DNA from: Pseudomonas monsensis
GTDB taxonomy: Bacteria; Pseudomonadota; Gammaproteobacteria; Pseudomonadales; Pseudomonadaceae
Assembly: GCF_014268495.2 (NCBI RefSeq)
Contig: NZ_CP077087.1
Span: 3,971,501 to 4,035,500, forward strand
Direction of reading: 5' to 3'
Length of the DNA: 64,000 bases
Part shown: positions 34,312 through 42,508 of the stretch, piece after piece
How positions within the stretch are numbered: position 1 is the first letter of the stretch
Layout of the letters: every line of letters starts with the position of its first letter
Notes under the pieces: model-generated
Told to the model about the DNA's origin: nothing
Databases searched by the model: none
The model's input: only the letters and a program-made list of their open reading frames with translations
Position numbers and translations under genes: made by a program

Positions 34312-34400
34312 TGTGGGAGCGAGCTTGCTCGCGAAAGCGGAGGGTCATTCAACACTGCATTGCCAGGACGACCCCATTCGCGAGCAAGCTCGCTCCCACA
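34312..34400. repeat. REPIN
   Basis: TGTGGGAGCGAGCTTGCTCG and CGAGCAAGCTCGCTCCCACA form a perfect inverted pair between the LysE gene and the end of bphP. Confidence 0.9.
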
Positions 34401-34412
34401 TAAAAGCTGTGT

Positions 34413-36650
34413 TCAGTCCAGGCGCGGCACGGTAAAGCGGAACTCGCTGCCCTGCCCCGGTTCGCTTTCGGCGACGATTTGTCCGCCGTGGGCTTCGACG
34501 ATGCCCTGGGTGATGTACAAGCCCAGGCCGGTACCGGTCGGGTTGCCTTCCTTCATCGTCCAGTAGCGGTCGAACACGTGCGGCAGATGTTCCTTGGGAA
34601 TGCCCTCGCCGCTGTCACGCACGGTAAAGACGATCTGATTGCCAACGGAGGTGGCGTGTACGCCCACCGTGCCCAGGCGCGGGGTGAACTTGATCGCGTT
34701 GCCCACCAGATTGGACAGCACCTGAAACAGCCGCTCGGGGTCGGCATGAATGCGCAGGTCCGGGTCCGCCGCAAAGGAAATGCTGATGTCCTTGTCCAGC
34801 GCCAACGGTGCAAGCAGCGCCTGCGCCTCTTCGAACATCTGCCCAACGTCGAGTTTCTGCGGGGTGATGGAGTAGCGCCCGGCGTCGATTTTTGAGGTAT
34901 CGAGCAAGTCTTCCAGCAACGTGTTCATGCGTCCGGCAGCCTGCTGCATGGTGTCGATGGCCGTGGAGATCCGCCGTGAAGTATGCGGACCATCCGAGCT
35001 GAACGCCTTCTGCATCATGCCGCAGAGCATCGAGATCACGGTCATCGGATTGCGCAGGTCGTGGGACACCACCGCAACCAGGTCGTCGCGAGCGCGCACC
35101 GCTTCCTGCTCTCGGCGCACTTGCCGGGCCAGATCGTTCTCCAGCGCCGAGCGGCGCAGATCGTTGGCGGCGAACACATCGCCGTGGCTCCACTTGGTGG
35201 AGATCCCGGCCATCTCGACTTTCCAGATTTCGAACGAAGTGCGCGGGCGCAGACGCAACCCGGCGTCGGAGTTTTCCAGATCCAGCGGCTTGCGCGGGTC
35301 TCCGCTCCAGTTGATGTTTTCCTTGACCTCGGGGCGGAACCACAGCACGCCGTTGTCCACCGGTTTCGGCAGGCTCATGGCGAGCACGCCACTGGCCACC
35401 TGCTGATACTGCGCCGCCGGCGGATAAACGCTGGCCAGGTGATGACTGGCAAACACTGGCTCACCGGACGCCTGCAACCATTTGTGCAAGGCGCGGATGT
35501 CGTCCGGTTCCGGGCAATTGCCGTAGCGGTGCAACTGTTTGTCTTCGATGATCGCAATACCGCCGGCGTTGGTCAGCGCCATCAATGCCTGCGGCTGATT
35601 GGCCAGACCGTCGAAGACGTTCTGCGGCGAATCGATCATCGCCTGATTGAGCAGCGCCAACGCCTCGAGTTTTTCGTCACGCTGGCGGCTGATCTCCAGC
35701 GCTTCCATGGCGCTGATCTGCAGCGACAGCACCTGGCCAATGGTCTGGCACGCCGCACGCAACTCGTGAGGCACGTGCAGCGGCTCGCGATTGCCGCAAC
35801 TGATCAGGCCCCAGAGCCGGTCGCCCTTGAGCAGGGAAATGCTCATCGACGACAGCACGCCCATGTTCTTCATGTACTGGCAGTGAATCGGCGACACGCT
35901 GCGCAGGGTGGCGAAACTCAGGTCCAGCGGCGTGCCGGTGTCCGGACGCAGCTTCGGCACCAGCGGCACCGGTTGGTAATCGGCGTTGGGGATGATCCGC
36001 AGCCAGTTGGTGCGGTACAACTCACGCGCCTGCTCGGGAATGTCCGAAGCCGGGAAGAACAGGCCGTTGAACACCTCCATCGACGGATCGGAGGCTTCGG
36101 CGATGACCTGGCCGTGCCCTTCCTCTTCGAAACGGTAGATCAGCACCCGGTCGTAACCGGTCATGGCCTGGATTTCCGTGACGCTGATGTCATACAGCGC
36201 CTGCAACGTGGTGGCCGCTTGCAGGCGCTGAAGCATGCGCCCCAGATGGGTCTGTTTGCCGGCGACGTTACGGGGCTGAAAGTTTTCGACGTGGATTTCC
36301 AGTTCCAGAATCAGCACCCCTTGGTGACGGTGCAGCAAACCTTCGAACGCGGTGCCATTGACGCGGAAGCGCAGCGGCGGTCCGTCGGACAGTGCCGGGT
36401 GCAGCAGGGCCTCGCGCACTTGCGTCGCTTCGGCGGCGCCGATCAGGCTTTCGAGTGGCTGGCCGATCAGGCTCTGCGGCGCACGGGCCAGCATGGATTC
36501 AACGTTGGCGCTGACCTGAATGATCTCCAGCGCCGGCTCGCTGAGGGTCAGCAGCACGCCGTGGGGCTGGATCGCGCCGGGGAATCGAATCGGCTCGTCG
36601 GCGCAGTTGGCCAGCAATTCTTCAAACGTTTCTTTGTCTTGCGGGGTCAT
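34413..36650 (-). CDS. bphP: Bacteriophytochrome histidine kinase BphP
   Basis: This 745-residue photoreceptor has a PAS-GAF-PHY sensory module and a C-terminal kinase. Cys16 in ELLANCADEP is the biliverdin attachment residue, and PASDIPEQARELY in GAF is the chromophore pocket motif. PRTSFEIWKVEMAG is the PHY tongue. The kinase has the H-box VVSHDLRNPMTV (His530), LSNLVGNAIKFT (N-box) and GTGLGLYI (G2 box). It should switch between red and far-red forms and phosphorylate a response regulator. No response regulator is adjacent. The start ATG overlaps the bphO stop codon, indicating translational coupling. Confidence 0.95.
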   Translation of the reverse strand: MTPQDKETFEELLANCADEPIRFPGAIQPHGVLLTLSEPALEIIQVSANVESMLARAPQSLIGQPLESLIGAAEATQVREALLHPALSDGPPLRFRVNGTAFEGLLHRHQGVLILELEIHVENFQPRNVAGKQTHLGRMLQRLQAATTLQALYDISVTEIQAMTGYDRVLIYRFEEEGHGQVIAEASDPSMEVFNGLFFPASDIPEQARELYRTNWLRIIPNADYQPVPLVPKLRPDTGTPLDLSFATLRSVSPIHCQYMKNMGVLSSMSISLLKGDRLWGLISCGNREPLHVPHELRAACQTIGQVLSLQISAMEALEISRQRDEKLEALALLNQAMIDSPQNVFDGLANQPQALMALTNAGGIAIIEDKQLHRYGNCPEPDDIRALHKWLQASGEPVFASHHLASVYPPAAQYQQVASGVLAMSLPKPVDNGVLWFRPEVKENINWSGDPRKPLDLENSDAGLRLRPRTSFEIWKVEMAGISTKWSHGDVFAANDLRRSALENDLARQVRREQEAVRARDDLVAVVSHDLRNPMTVISMLCGMMQKAFSSDGPHTSRRISTAIDTMQQAAGRMNTLLEDLLDTSKIDAGRYSITPQKLDVGQMFEEAQALLAPLALDKDISISFAADPDLRIHADPERLFQVLSNLVGNAIKFTPRLGTVGVHATSVGNQIVFTVRDSGEGIPKEHLPHVFDRYWTMKEGNPTGTGLGLYITQGIVEAHGGQIVAESEPGQGSEFRFTVPRLD

Positions 36651-37261
36651 GCCAGTACCTCCCGGCGCTCGAGCCAGCGCTCGAAACAGCTGAATGTGGT
36701 TTGTGCCGCCGTGACGACAGCTGCGCGCTCCTCGGCGCACATCGGGCGATTGCCCAGGTATTCGATGAACTCCCGCCAGCGGCGACCGGTGGCGGCGCCG
36801 TAGATATCGAGAAAGGCCGCACCGTTGGAGGCATCCAGGCCAAGTCGCGTAGCGATTTCCCGGCGCAGGATCTGCCCGCCGAGCGTCGCACCTTCGAGCA
36901 CATAGAGCACACCGAGGCCGGCGGCGCTGGAGTCGATCACCGGCAATTGAGCGCACATCGGCAATTGTTCGAGCGCTTCGGCAGTGCACCCCAGCGCTTG
37001 CAGATCGGTGCGCAGCGTCGGGGTCTTGCGCCGTGGGCCGAGATCGAAATCGGCGGGGACGCAACCGTTGATCTGCAACAGGCTTTCCAGTGGCTCATAA
37101 AAGCCGTAATACGCCGACATCAGGCGCTTGAACGCAGGTATATCGAGGCTATCGGAAAAAAACGGCAGACGCTTTTCCAGTGCGATGTGCAGCTCGGCAG
37201 TGCCGGCACGCAGATCTTGCAGCACCGGTGGCACATAAACTTCACGGGCCTTTGCTTGCAT
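36647..37261 (-). CDS. bphO: Biliverdin-producing heme oxygenase BphO
   Basis: This 204-residue heme oxygenase supplies biliverdin for BphP. The proximal haem-binding histidine lies in TAELHIALEKRLPF (His25), and a distal helix glycine-rich segment is SSAAGLGVLYVLEGATLGG. I start at the ATG at 37261 (MQAKAREVYVPPVL); the frame stays open to an upstream GTG, but no ribosome site is seen there. The stop overlaps the bphP start by four bases. An AlgU-type promoter lies 133 bp upstream. Confidence 0.94.
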   Translation of the reverse strand: MQAKAREVYVPPVLQDLRAGTAELHIALEKRLPFFSDSLDIPAFKRLMSAYYGFYEPLESLLQINGCVPADFDLGPRRKTPTLRTDLQALGCTAEALEQLPMCAQLPVIDSSAAGLGVLYVLEGATLGGQILRREIATRLGLDASNGAAFLDIYGAATGRRWREFIEYLGNRPMCAEERAAVVTAAQTTFSCFERWLERREVLA

Positions 37262-37393
37262 GTAAATCGCTCTTGGTGGGGCCACCTGGGGCCGTGCGGG
37301 GTGTGTGCTGCTGGGGACGAAAGCTTACACGGCAATCGCCTTTTCTGACCGGACAGGCAGATTTTTCTGCGAAAACCATCACCTTCCGACCTT

Positions 37394-37421
37394 TCAGAGT
37401 TCAGACGATTCACAAAAGTTC
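37394..37421 (-). promoter_or_regulatory. AlgU (sigma-22)-type promoter upstream of bphOP
   Basis: Read on the minus strand, GAACTT (37421-37416) is followed after exactly 17 bp by TCTGA (37398-37394). This matches the AlgU/RpoE consensus GAACTT-N16/17-TCTGA. A transcript from here would have a leader of about 125 bases before bphO. It suggests envelope-stress control of the phytochrome, which should be tested by transcript mapping. Confidence 0.5.
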
Positions 37422-37535
37422 GACAAGATTCACTGAGCGTCGGGCGCTGTACCGTGACTCTGGCGCCTGACTGTATGGGGTAGCGCGCTTGCAGCCTGTG
37501 ATAAAAAACCGCAATCGCTTCTGGAGCCCGCGCCC

Positions 37536-38156
37536 ATGGACCTCGCCACGCTGTCACTGTTTCTGCCCGCCTGTTTCGCCCTGAACATGGCACCCGGCCC
37601 GAACAATCTGCTGTCGGTCAGCAATGCCACCCATTACGGCTTTCGCCGTGCCTGCACGGCCGGGATCGGGCGGATTCTGGCGTTCGCCGGCATGATTGCG
37701 CTGGCCGGCGCCGGGTTGTCGGTGGTGTTGCAGACGTCGCAATGGCTGTTCCAGGCGATCAAGATCATTGGCGCGGCGTATCTGCTGTACCTGGCCTGGC
37801 AATTGTGGCGGGCCAACCCCGACGCCGGGCAACAGGTGACCGGTGCAGCAGCGGGCTTCTTCGCGTTGGCGCGGCAGGAGTTTCTGGTGGCAGCGGGCAA
37901 TCCCAAGGCCATTCTGCTGTTCACGGCCTTTCTGCCGCAGTTCGTCGACCCGACCCGCCCGGTGCCGACGCAATTTGCTGTGCTCGGCGTGCTGTTTCTG
38001 TTACTGGAATGGATTGCCATCAGCGCCTACGCGTACATGGGCCTGCACATGCGCCGCTGGTTCGCCGAGCCGCGCGGCAAACGTATCTTCAATCGTTGCT
38101 GCGCGGGGTTGTTGTCGGCTGCGGCCTCGGCGCTGTTGATGGCGAAACGGGCTTAA
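37536..38156 (+). CDS. LysE-family transporter
   Basis: This 206-residue membrane protein has the RhtB/LysE signature LNMAPGPNNLLSVSNATHYG near the start, six helices and the central QEFLVAAGNPKAILLFTAFL segment. It should export an amino acid or related metabolite. The gene is divergent from bphO, and its last four bases overlap the convergent VOC gene. Confidence 0.87.
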   Translation: MDLATLSLFLPACFALNMAPGPNNLLSVSNATHYGFRRACTAGIGRILAFAGMIALAGAGLSVVLQTSQWLFQAIKIIGAAYLLYLAWQLWRANPDAGQQVTGAAAGFFALARQEFLVAAGNPKAILLFTAFLPQFVDPTRPVPTQFAVLGVLFLLLEWIAISAYAYMGLHMRRWFAEPRGKRIFNRCCAGLLSAAASALLMAKRA

Positions 38157-38566
38157 GCCACGGACGGGCCTTTGAGTTCGACCTGATTGCCATCCGGGTC
38201 GAAGCAGTACAGCGACAGGCCTTTGCCTTCGGCACCAAAGCGTGATTCGGCTTTCGCCACGGTCAGGCCGAAGGATTGCAAGTGCGCGATCAGCACCGCT
38301 TCATCGAACGGCTCGATGCGCAGGCAGAAATGGTCAACGTTGCGCCGCTCGGCACCGGCCGCCCCGCCGCCCTTGCGGCCAATCTCGCCGGCCAGGTCGA
38401 CGAGGTCGATCATCGAGGTGCCGGCGCGCAGGTGCACCAGGCCCAGCGGCTCGTTGCGCTTGACCACGTCGGCGCCAAAGACCTGGCCATAAAACGCGAT
38501 GCTGCGCGGCAGATCCGCAACGCGCAGGACGATGTGATCAATATGTTGAATCGAAAACGGCTGCAT
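38153..38566 (-). CDS. VOC-family protein (virulence/glyoxalase-like)
   Basis: This 137-residue protein begins FSIQHIDHIVLRVADLPRSI, a typical VOC first strand with metal-ligand histidine, and ends with LSLYCFDPDGNQVELKGP, which supplies the C-terminal Glu ligand. These small metal enzymes act on varied substrates, including fosfomycin and lactoylglutathione; none can be assigned. The overlap with the LysE gene is four bases, convergent. Confidence 0.86.
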   Translation of the reverse strand: MQPFSIQHIDHIVLRVADLPRSIAFYGQVFGADVVKRNEPLGLVHLRAGTSMIDLVDLAGEIGRKGGGAAGAERRNVDHFCLRIEPFDEAVLIAHLQSFGLTVAKAESRFGAEGKGLSLYCFDPDGNQVELKGPSVA

Positions 38567-38675
38567 GGGTTGGGCTCCTCACATTCAGCGACCCGGTCAT
38601 TGTGGTGCAGAATCGAAAAAATTCACTGTCGATTTTTCGGTGGAGCCATCGACAAACTGGTTTTACTCTCGAGCC

Positions 38676-39758
38676 ATGAACATACCGACCGTTGTCCTGC
38701 CCCCCCACGCCGAGATGGTTCGCGCCATGCTCGAACGCGATACCGCCTACGAAGGCGTATTCTTCACGGCCGTGAAAACCACCGGGATCTTCTGCCGCCC
38801 CAGTTGCACTGCGCGCAAGCCGAAACCGGAGAATGTCGAATTCTTCGCTCATGCCGATGAGTGCCTGTCGGCCGGCTACCGCGCCTGCCTGCGCTGCAAA
38901 CCGCTGGACGCAGCAGCCATCGCGCCGGACTGGGTGCAGCGCTTGCTCAAGGCAGTGGACGCCGATCCGGAGCGGCGCTGGAGCGATGCGCAACTGCTCG
39001 CGCACAGCATCGAGCCGCTGAAACTGCGGCGCTGGTTCAAACAGCATTTCGGCATGACCTTCCACGCCTGGTTGCGCACACGCCGGCTGGGCGTGGCACT
39101 GGGCGGAATCCGTCAGGGCACGTCGATTGATCACGCGGCGTTCGATTCCGGTTATGAATCACTCAGTGGTTTTCGCGATGCCTTCCAGAAGTCATTCCAC
39201 ATCACCCCCGGCCGCGCCGCCCAGAGTGAACCGCTGCTGTTCACCCGGCTGACCACGCCGCTGGGGCCAATGATTGCCATGGCCGAGCGCCGTGGGCTGG
39301 TGTTGCTGGAGTTTCTCGACCGCCCGGCGCTGACCCGCGAAGTGGAAGACCTGCAGCACCGTTATGGCTACGCGGTTGCACCGGGGCACAATGCGCATTT
39401 GCAGCAGATCGAAGAGCAACTGGCGGCATATTTCGCCGGCAAGCTGAGCGCCTTCAGCGTGCCACTGCACGCGCCCGGCAGCGACTTTGCCCGGCAAGTG
39501 TGGGCGGCACTGCAACAAATCCCCTACGGCCAGACCAGCACTTACGGCGCCATCGCCGCAGGGTTGGGCAAACCCGGTGCCAGCCGGGCAGTCGGTCTGG
39601 CCAACGGGCACAATCGGCTGTCGATTGTCGTGCCGTGTCATCGGGTGATCGGCGCGGACGGCTCGCTGACCGGCTATGGTGGAGGGCAGCCGCGCAAGGC
39701 GTTCCTGCTCAGGCTGGAAAACGCTGCCGTACAGCTCACGCAACAACTGGCACTGTGA
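38676..39758 (+). CDS. ada: Ada: bifunctional DNA alkylation repair methyltransferase and regulator
   Basis: This 360-residue protein has four parts. The N-terminal zinc domain repairs methylphosphotriesters, with Cys40, Cys44, Cys71 and Cys74 in TGIFCRPSC and CLRCKP. An AraC-type HTH follows (LKLRRWFKQHFGMTFHAWLR and FDSGYESLSGFRDAFQKSF), then a linker and the O6-methylguanine methyltransferase domain with the acceptor Cys321 in VVPCHRVIG. Methylation of Cys40 normally turns Ada into an activator of its own operon. I start at the ATG at 38676. A PEP-mutase-like gene and an AlkA-like gene follow with 32 bp and 1 bp gaps. Confidence 0.95.
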   Translation: MNIPTVVLPPHAEMVRAMLERDTAYEGVFFTAVKTTGIFCRPSCTARKPKPENVEFFAHADECLSAGYRACLRCKPLDAAAIAPDWVQRLLKAVDADPERRWSDAQLLAHSIEPLKLRRWFKQHFGMTFHAWLRTRRLGVALGGIRQGTSIDHAAFDSGYESLSGFRDAFQKSFHITPGRAAQSEPLLFTRLTTPLGPMIAMAERRGLVLLEFLDRPALTREVEDLQHRYGYAVAPGHNAHLQQIEEQLAAYFAGKLSAFSVPLHAPGSDFARQVWAALQQIPYGQTSTYGAIAAGLGKPGASRAVGLANGHNRLSIVVPCHRVIGADGSLTGYGGGQPRKAFLLRLENAAVQLTQQLAL

Positions 39759-39790
39759 CGAACCGAATCAACTGACAAGAAGGATTTTTG

Positions 39791-40588
39791 ATGAACGCGC
39801 TCGCGACGCCGTTTCACCAGTTGCACCAGCAAGGGCTGCTGATATTGACCAACGTCGCTGACGCCACCGGCGCACGACTGGTCGAACACCTCGGCGGCAA
39901 AGCCATCGCCACCAGCAGTGCGGCGGTGGCCTGGGCCCACGGTTACCCGGACGGCAACACCCTGCCCCTCGACCGCCTGGTGTCGACCGTGGAATCCATC
40001 GTCCGGGTAATCAGCGTGCCGTTGACCGTCGATGTCGAAGCCGGTTATTCCGATGACCTCGGCCGTGTCGCCGAAGTGCTCGATGCGGTGATCGCGGCGG
40101 GTGCCGTGGGCATCAATATCGAAGACGGTTCGGCAGCGCCCGAGCTGCTGGCACGCAAGATCGAACGGGCGCGCCAGGTTGCCGACAAACGCAATGTGCA
40201 GCTGTTCATCAATGCCCGCACCGATGTTTATCTGAAAAACCTTGTACCGGCCGAAGACCGCGTTGCCGAAACCCTGCGGCGCGCCGCAATGTATCAAGCG
40301 GCGGGCGCCGATGGCTTGTTTGCCGCGGGGGTGACGGCAGCTTATGAAATCGAGGCGATCTGCAAGGGCACGCCATTGCCGGTCAACGTGCTCGGCTTCG
40401 CTGGCCTGCCGTCGCCCTCGGAGTTGCAGGCGCTCGGCGTGCGCCGCTTGAGCGCCGGTTCCGGCATCGCCGAGTTCCTCTACGGCGCAATGGGCGGGCT
40501 GGTGAAAAGCTTCCTCGCCACAGGCCAGCTCGACACCCACGGTCTCAAGGCGTTGAGCTATGGCGAAGTCAACGGCCTGCTGAAATAG
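39791..40588 (+). CDS. Isocitrate lyase/PEP mutase-superfamily protein
   Basis: This 265-residue TIM-barrel protein has the superfamily metal-site motif PLTVDVEAGYSDD and the later GINIEDGSAAPELL. It lacks the KKCGH active-site signature of isocitrate lyases, so the activity is more likely that of a PEP-mutase-like or carboxyvinyl/oxaloacetate-type lyase. It sits between ada and the AlkA-like glycosylase on one strand with short gaps, so it is probably part of the alkylation-response operon. What it does there is unknown. I start at the ATG at 39791, preceded by AAGGA. Confidence 0.85.
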   Translation: MNALATPFHQLHQQGLLILTNVADATGARLVEHLGGKAIATSSAAVAWAHGYPDGNTLPLDRLVSTVESIVRVISVPLTVDVEAGYSDDLGRVAEVLDAVIAAGAVGINIEDGSAAPELLARKIERARQVADKRNVQLFINARTDVYLKNLVPAEDRVAETLRRAAMYQAAGADGLFAAGVTAAYEIEAICKGTPLPVNVLGFAGLPSPSELQALGVRRLSAGSGIAEFLYGAMGGLVKSFLATGQLDTHGLKALSYGEVNGLLK

Positions 40589-40589
40589 C

Positions 40590-41219
40590 ATGCCCGACAC
40601 CTACCAGGCGGCCAGCGCGTTGCTGGCCGCGCTCGACCCGGACTGGCACCGACATATCGCGGCCATCGGCCCGTGCCTGCACCAACCGCACCCGACACGC
40701 GATCCCTATGAATCGCTGGTGCGGGCGATTGCCTATCAGCAACTGCATGCCAAGGCAGGGGACGCGATTGTCGGGCGGCTGGTGGGGCTGTTTCCCGGGC
40801 AGACGTTTGCGCGACCTGAACAGATCCTGGCGACCGATTTCGAACGCCTGCGCAGTTGCGGGTTTTCCGCCGGCAAGATCGCGACGATTCAAGGGATCGC
40901 CCAGGCAACACTGGACGGCGTGGTACCGGATTACAGCACGGCGCTGGTGATGGAGGACGAAGCGCTGATCGAGCGCCTGGTCAGTTTGCGCGGCGTCGGC
41001 CGCTGGACCGTGGAGATGTTGTTGATCTACGGCCTGGGGCGCATGGACGTGCTGCCGGCAGATGACTTTGGTGTGCGCGAGGGTTATCGGCGACTGAAGG
41101 GACTGGAAGTGCAGCCGACGCGCAGGCAGATGATCGAGACCGGCCTGGCGTGGAGCCCCTATCGGACGGTGGCGGCGTGGTATTTGTGGCGGGTGCCGAA
41201 ACCGCTGCCCTCACCCTGA
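40590..41219 (+). CDS. DNA-3-methyladenine glycosylase II (AlkA-like)
   Basis: This 209-residue HhH-GPD enzyme has the helix-hairpin-helix LVSLRGVGRWTVEMLLIYGL and the catalytic Asp in VLPADDFGVREGYRRL, so it removes alkylated purines to start base-excision repair. It begins MPDTYQAASALLAALDPDWH and lies 1 bp after the PEP-mutase-like gene. The stop codon and last three residues lie in the CCCTCACCC repeat that begins at 41208, so the C-terminus may have been reshaped by that repeat. Confidence 0.9.
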   Translation: MPDTYQAASALLAALDPDWHRHIAAIGPCLHQPHPTRDPYESLVRAIAYQQLHAKAGDAIVGRLVGLFPGQTFARPEQILATDFERLRSCGFSAGKIATIQGIAQATLDGVVPDYSTALVMEDEALIERLVSLRGVGRWTVEMLLIYGLGRMDVLPADDFGVREGYRRLKGLEVQPTRRQMIETGLAWSPYRTVAAWYLWRVPKPLPSP

Positions 41220-41400
41220 GGGAGAGGGAACTGATTGGGGGATATTGGAGATTTACGCCGACCTGAAATAGCGCCTCTGAATACATGATCGCCAGGACTT
41301 GATGGGGCAATCCATAATCGACCCGGTTTTTCAGGTCGATGGATAACGCAAGACATCTCGGTCGGCCCCCTCTCCTCCCGGGAGAGGGCTGGGTTGAGGG
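41208..41400. repeat. CCCTCACCC palindromic repeat cluster
   Basis: CCCTCACCCTGAGGGAGAGG opens and GGGAGAGGGCTGGGTTGAGG closes the cluster. Inside are GCCGACCTGAAATAGCGC and GGTTTTTCAGGTCGATGGAT, the same spacer as at 44666. The CCGACCTGA..TCAGGTCG pair is itself an inverted repeat, so the whole can fold. It overlaps the last codons of the AlkA-like gene. Confidence 0.8.
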
Positions 41401-41408
41401 TCATCTGT

Positions 41409-42506
41409 TCACAGCCCGGACTTCAACCGACTGAACGCCCGGATCAACGCCCGATTGAAGGCTTTGCCGTTGTCGTTTTTGCTGTACAGCGTGGCCCTGA
41501 CGTCGGCCGGGGGATACGTCCCCGGATCATTGCGAATCGACGCATTGACCAGGCCGTCCGCCGCCGTGATCGCATTGGCGTAATGAATGGTGTCGGTAAT
41601 CGGCGCGATCACCTCCGGCGTCATCAGATAATCCATCAACGCGAGCCCGGCCTGCGGGTGCGGCGCGTCCTTGGGAATGACCATCGCGTCAAACCAGATC
41701 AACGTGCCTTCTTTCGGGATGTGGTAACTCAGTTTGAACGGTTTGTTCGCCGCCTCCGCCTGCCCTGCCGCAATCGCCACGTTGCCGTTCCACGACATCG
41801 CCACGCAGGTGTTGCCATTGGCCAGGTCGCTGATGTTCAGGTCGTTGTCGAAGTAGCGGATGTACGGACGGATCTTCGCCAGTTGCTGCTCGGCGAGTTT
41901 CAAGTCGTCGAGGTTCTGCCGGTTGATGTCCAGGCCCATGTACTTCATCACGGCGGCGAACACTTCGTTAGGATCATTGAGCAGACTGACTCCGCAATCG
42001 GCAAATTTTGCCACCACGGCCGGATCGAACAGCATCGCCCAACTGTCGGTCGGCGCATTCGGCAGGCGCTGCTTGATCGCCTCGTCCTGGTAACCGACGC
42101 CGGTGGTGCCCCAGGCGTAGATCCCCGCATAGCGATTGCCCGGATCGAACACCGCCATGTGCTGGCGAAACTCATCACCGACCCCGGCAAAGTGCGGCAC
42201 CCGCGCCTTGTCCAACGGCTGGATTGCGCCGCTCTCGATGGCCCGCGACAAGTGCTGGCCGGCAGTCAGCACCAGGTCGTAACCACTGCGCCCGGTGAGC
42301 AGTTTGGTCTCGACGGTTTCCAGCGAATCAAAGTGATCGGCGACCACATGAATGCCGGTTTTCGCTTCAAAATTCTTCAGTGTGTCCGGTGCCAGGTACT
42401 CGCCCCAGATGTACAGGTTAACCACCGGTTTGGCGGAATCGGCGGCCTGCACACACAGGGGTGCAAGCACCAGCATTAACGCTTGAGTCAGTTTGTGCAG
42501 GCCCAT
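41409..42506 (-). CDS. Polyamine ABC transporter substrate-binding protein (PotF/SpuD-like)
   Basis: This 365-residue periplasmic binding protein has a signal peptide cut near VQAADSAK and a core beginning VNLYIWGEYLAPDTLKNF, as in PotF/SpuD, with the ligand-pocket stretch IYAWGTTGVGYQDEAIKQR. It should bind putrescine, spermidine or agmatine. No permease or ATPase genes are adjacent. I start at the ATG at 42506, seven bases after AGGGGG; an overlapping ATG at 42509 is possible. The start overlaps the aguA stop, so the two are coupled, suggesting agmatine-linked uptake. Confidence 0.88.
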   Translation of the reverse strand: MGLHKLTQALMLVLAPLCVQAADSAKPVVNLYIWGEYLAPDTLKNFEAKTGIHVVADHFDSLETVETKLLTGRSGYDLVLTAGQHLSRAIESGAIQPLDKARVPHFAGVGDEFRQHMAVFDPGNRYAGIYAWGTTGVGYQDEAIKQRLPNAPTDSWAMLFDPAVVAKFADCGVSLLNDPNEVFAAVMKYMGLDINRQNLDDLKLAEQQLAKIRPYIRYFDNDLNISDLANGNTCVAMSWNGNVAIAAGQAEAANKPFKLSYHIPKEGTLIWFDAMVIPKDAPHPQAGLALMDYLMTPEVIAPITDTIHYANAITAADGLVNASIRNDPGTYPPADVRATLYSKNDNGKAFNRALIRAFSRLKSGL

Positions 42507-42508
42507 CA

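Noticed and set aside
36651..37064. N-terminal extension of the phytochrome by about 138 codons
   Set aside because: The extension reads over bphO in another frame. The family start MTPQDKETF with the chromophore cysteine at residue 16 and the ATGA overlap fix the start at 36650.
38600..38675. Ada-box operator before ada
   Set aside because: An inverted CGAAAAA/TTTTTCG pair is present, but it does not match a known Ada box and could be chance AT-richness.
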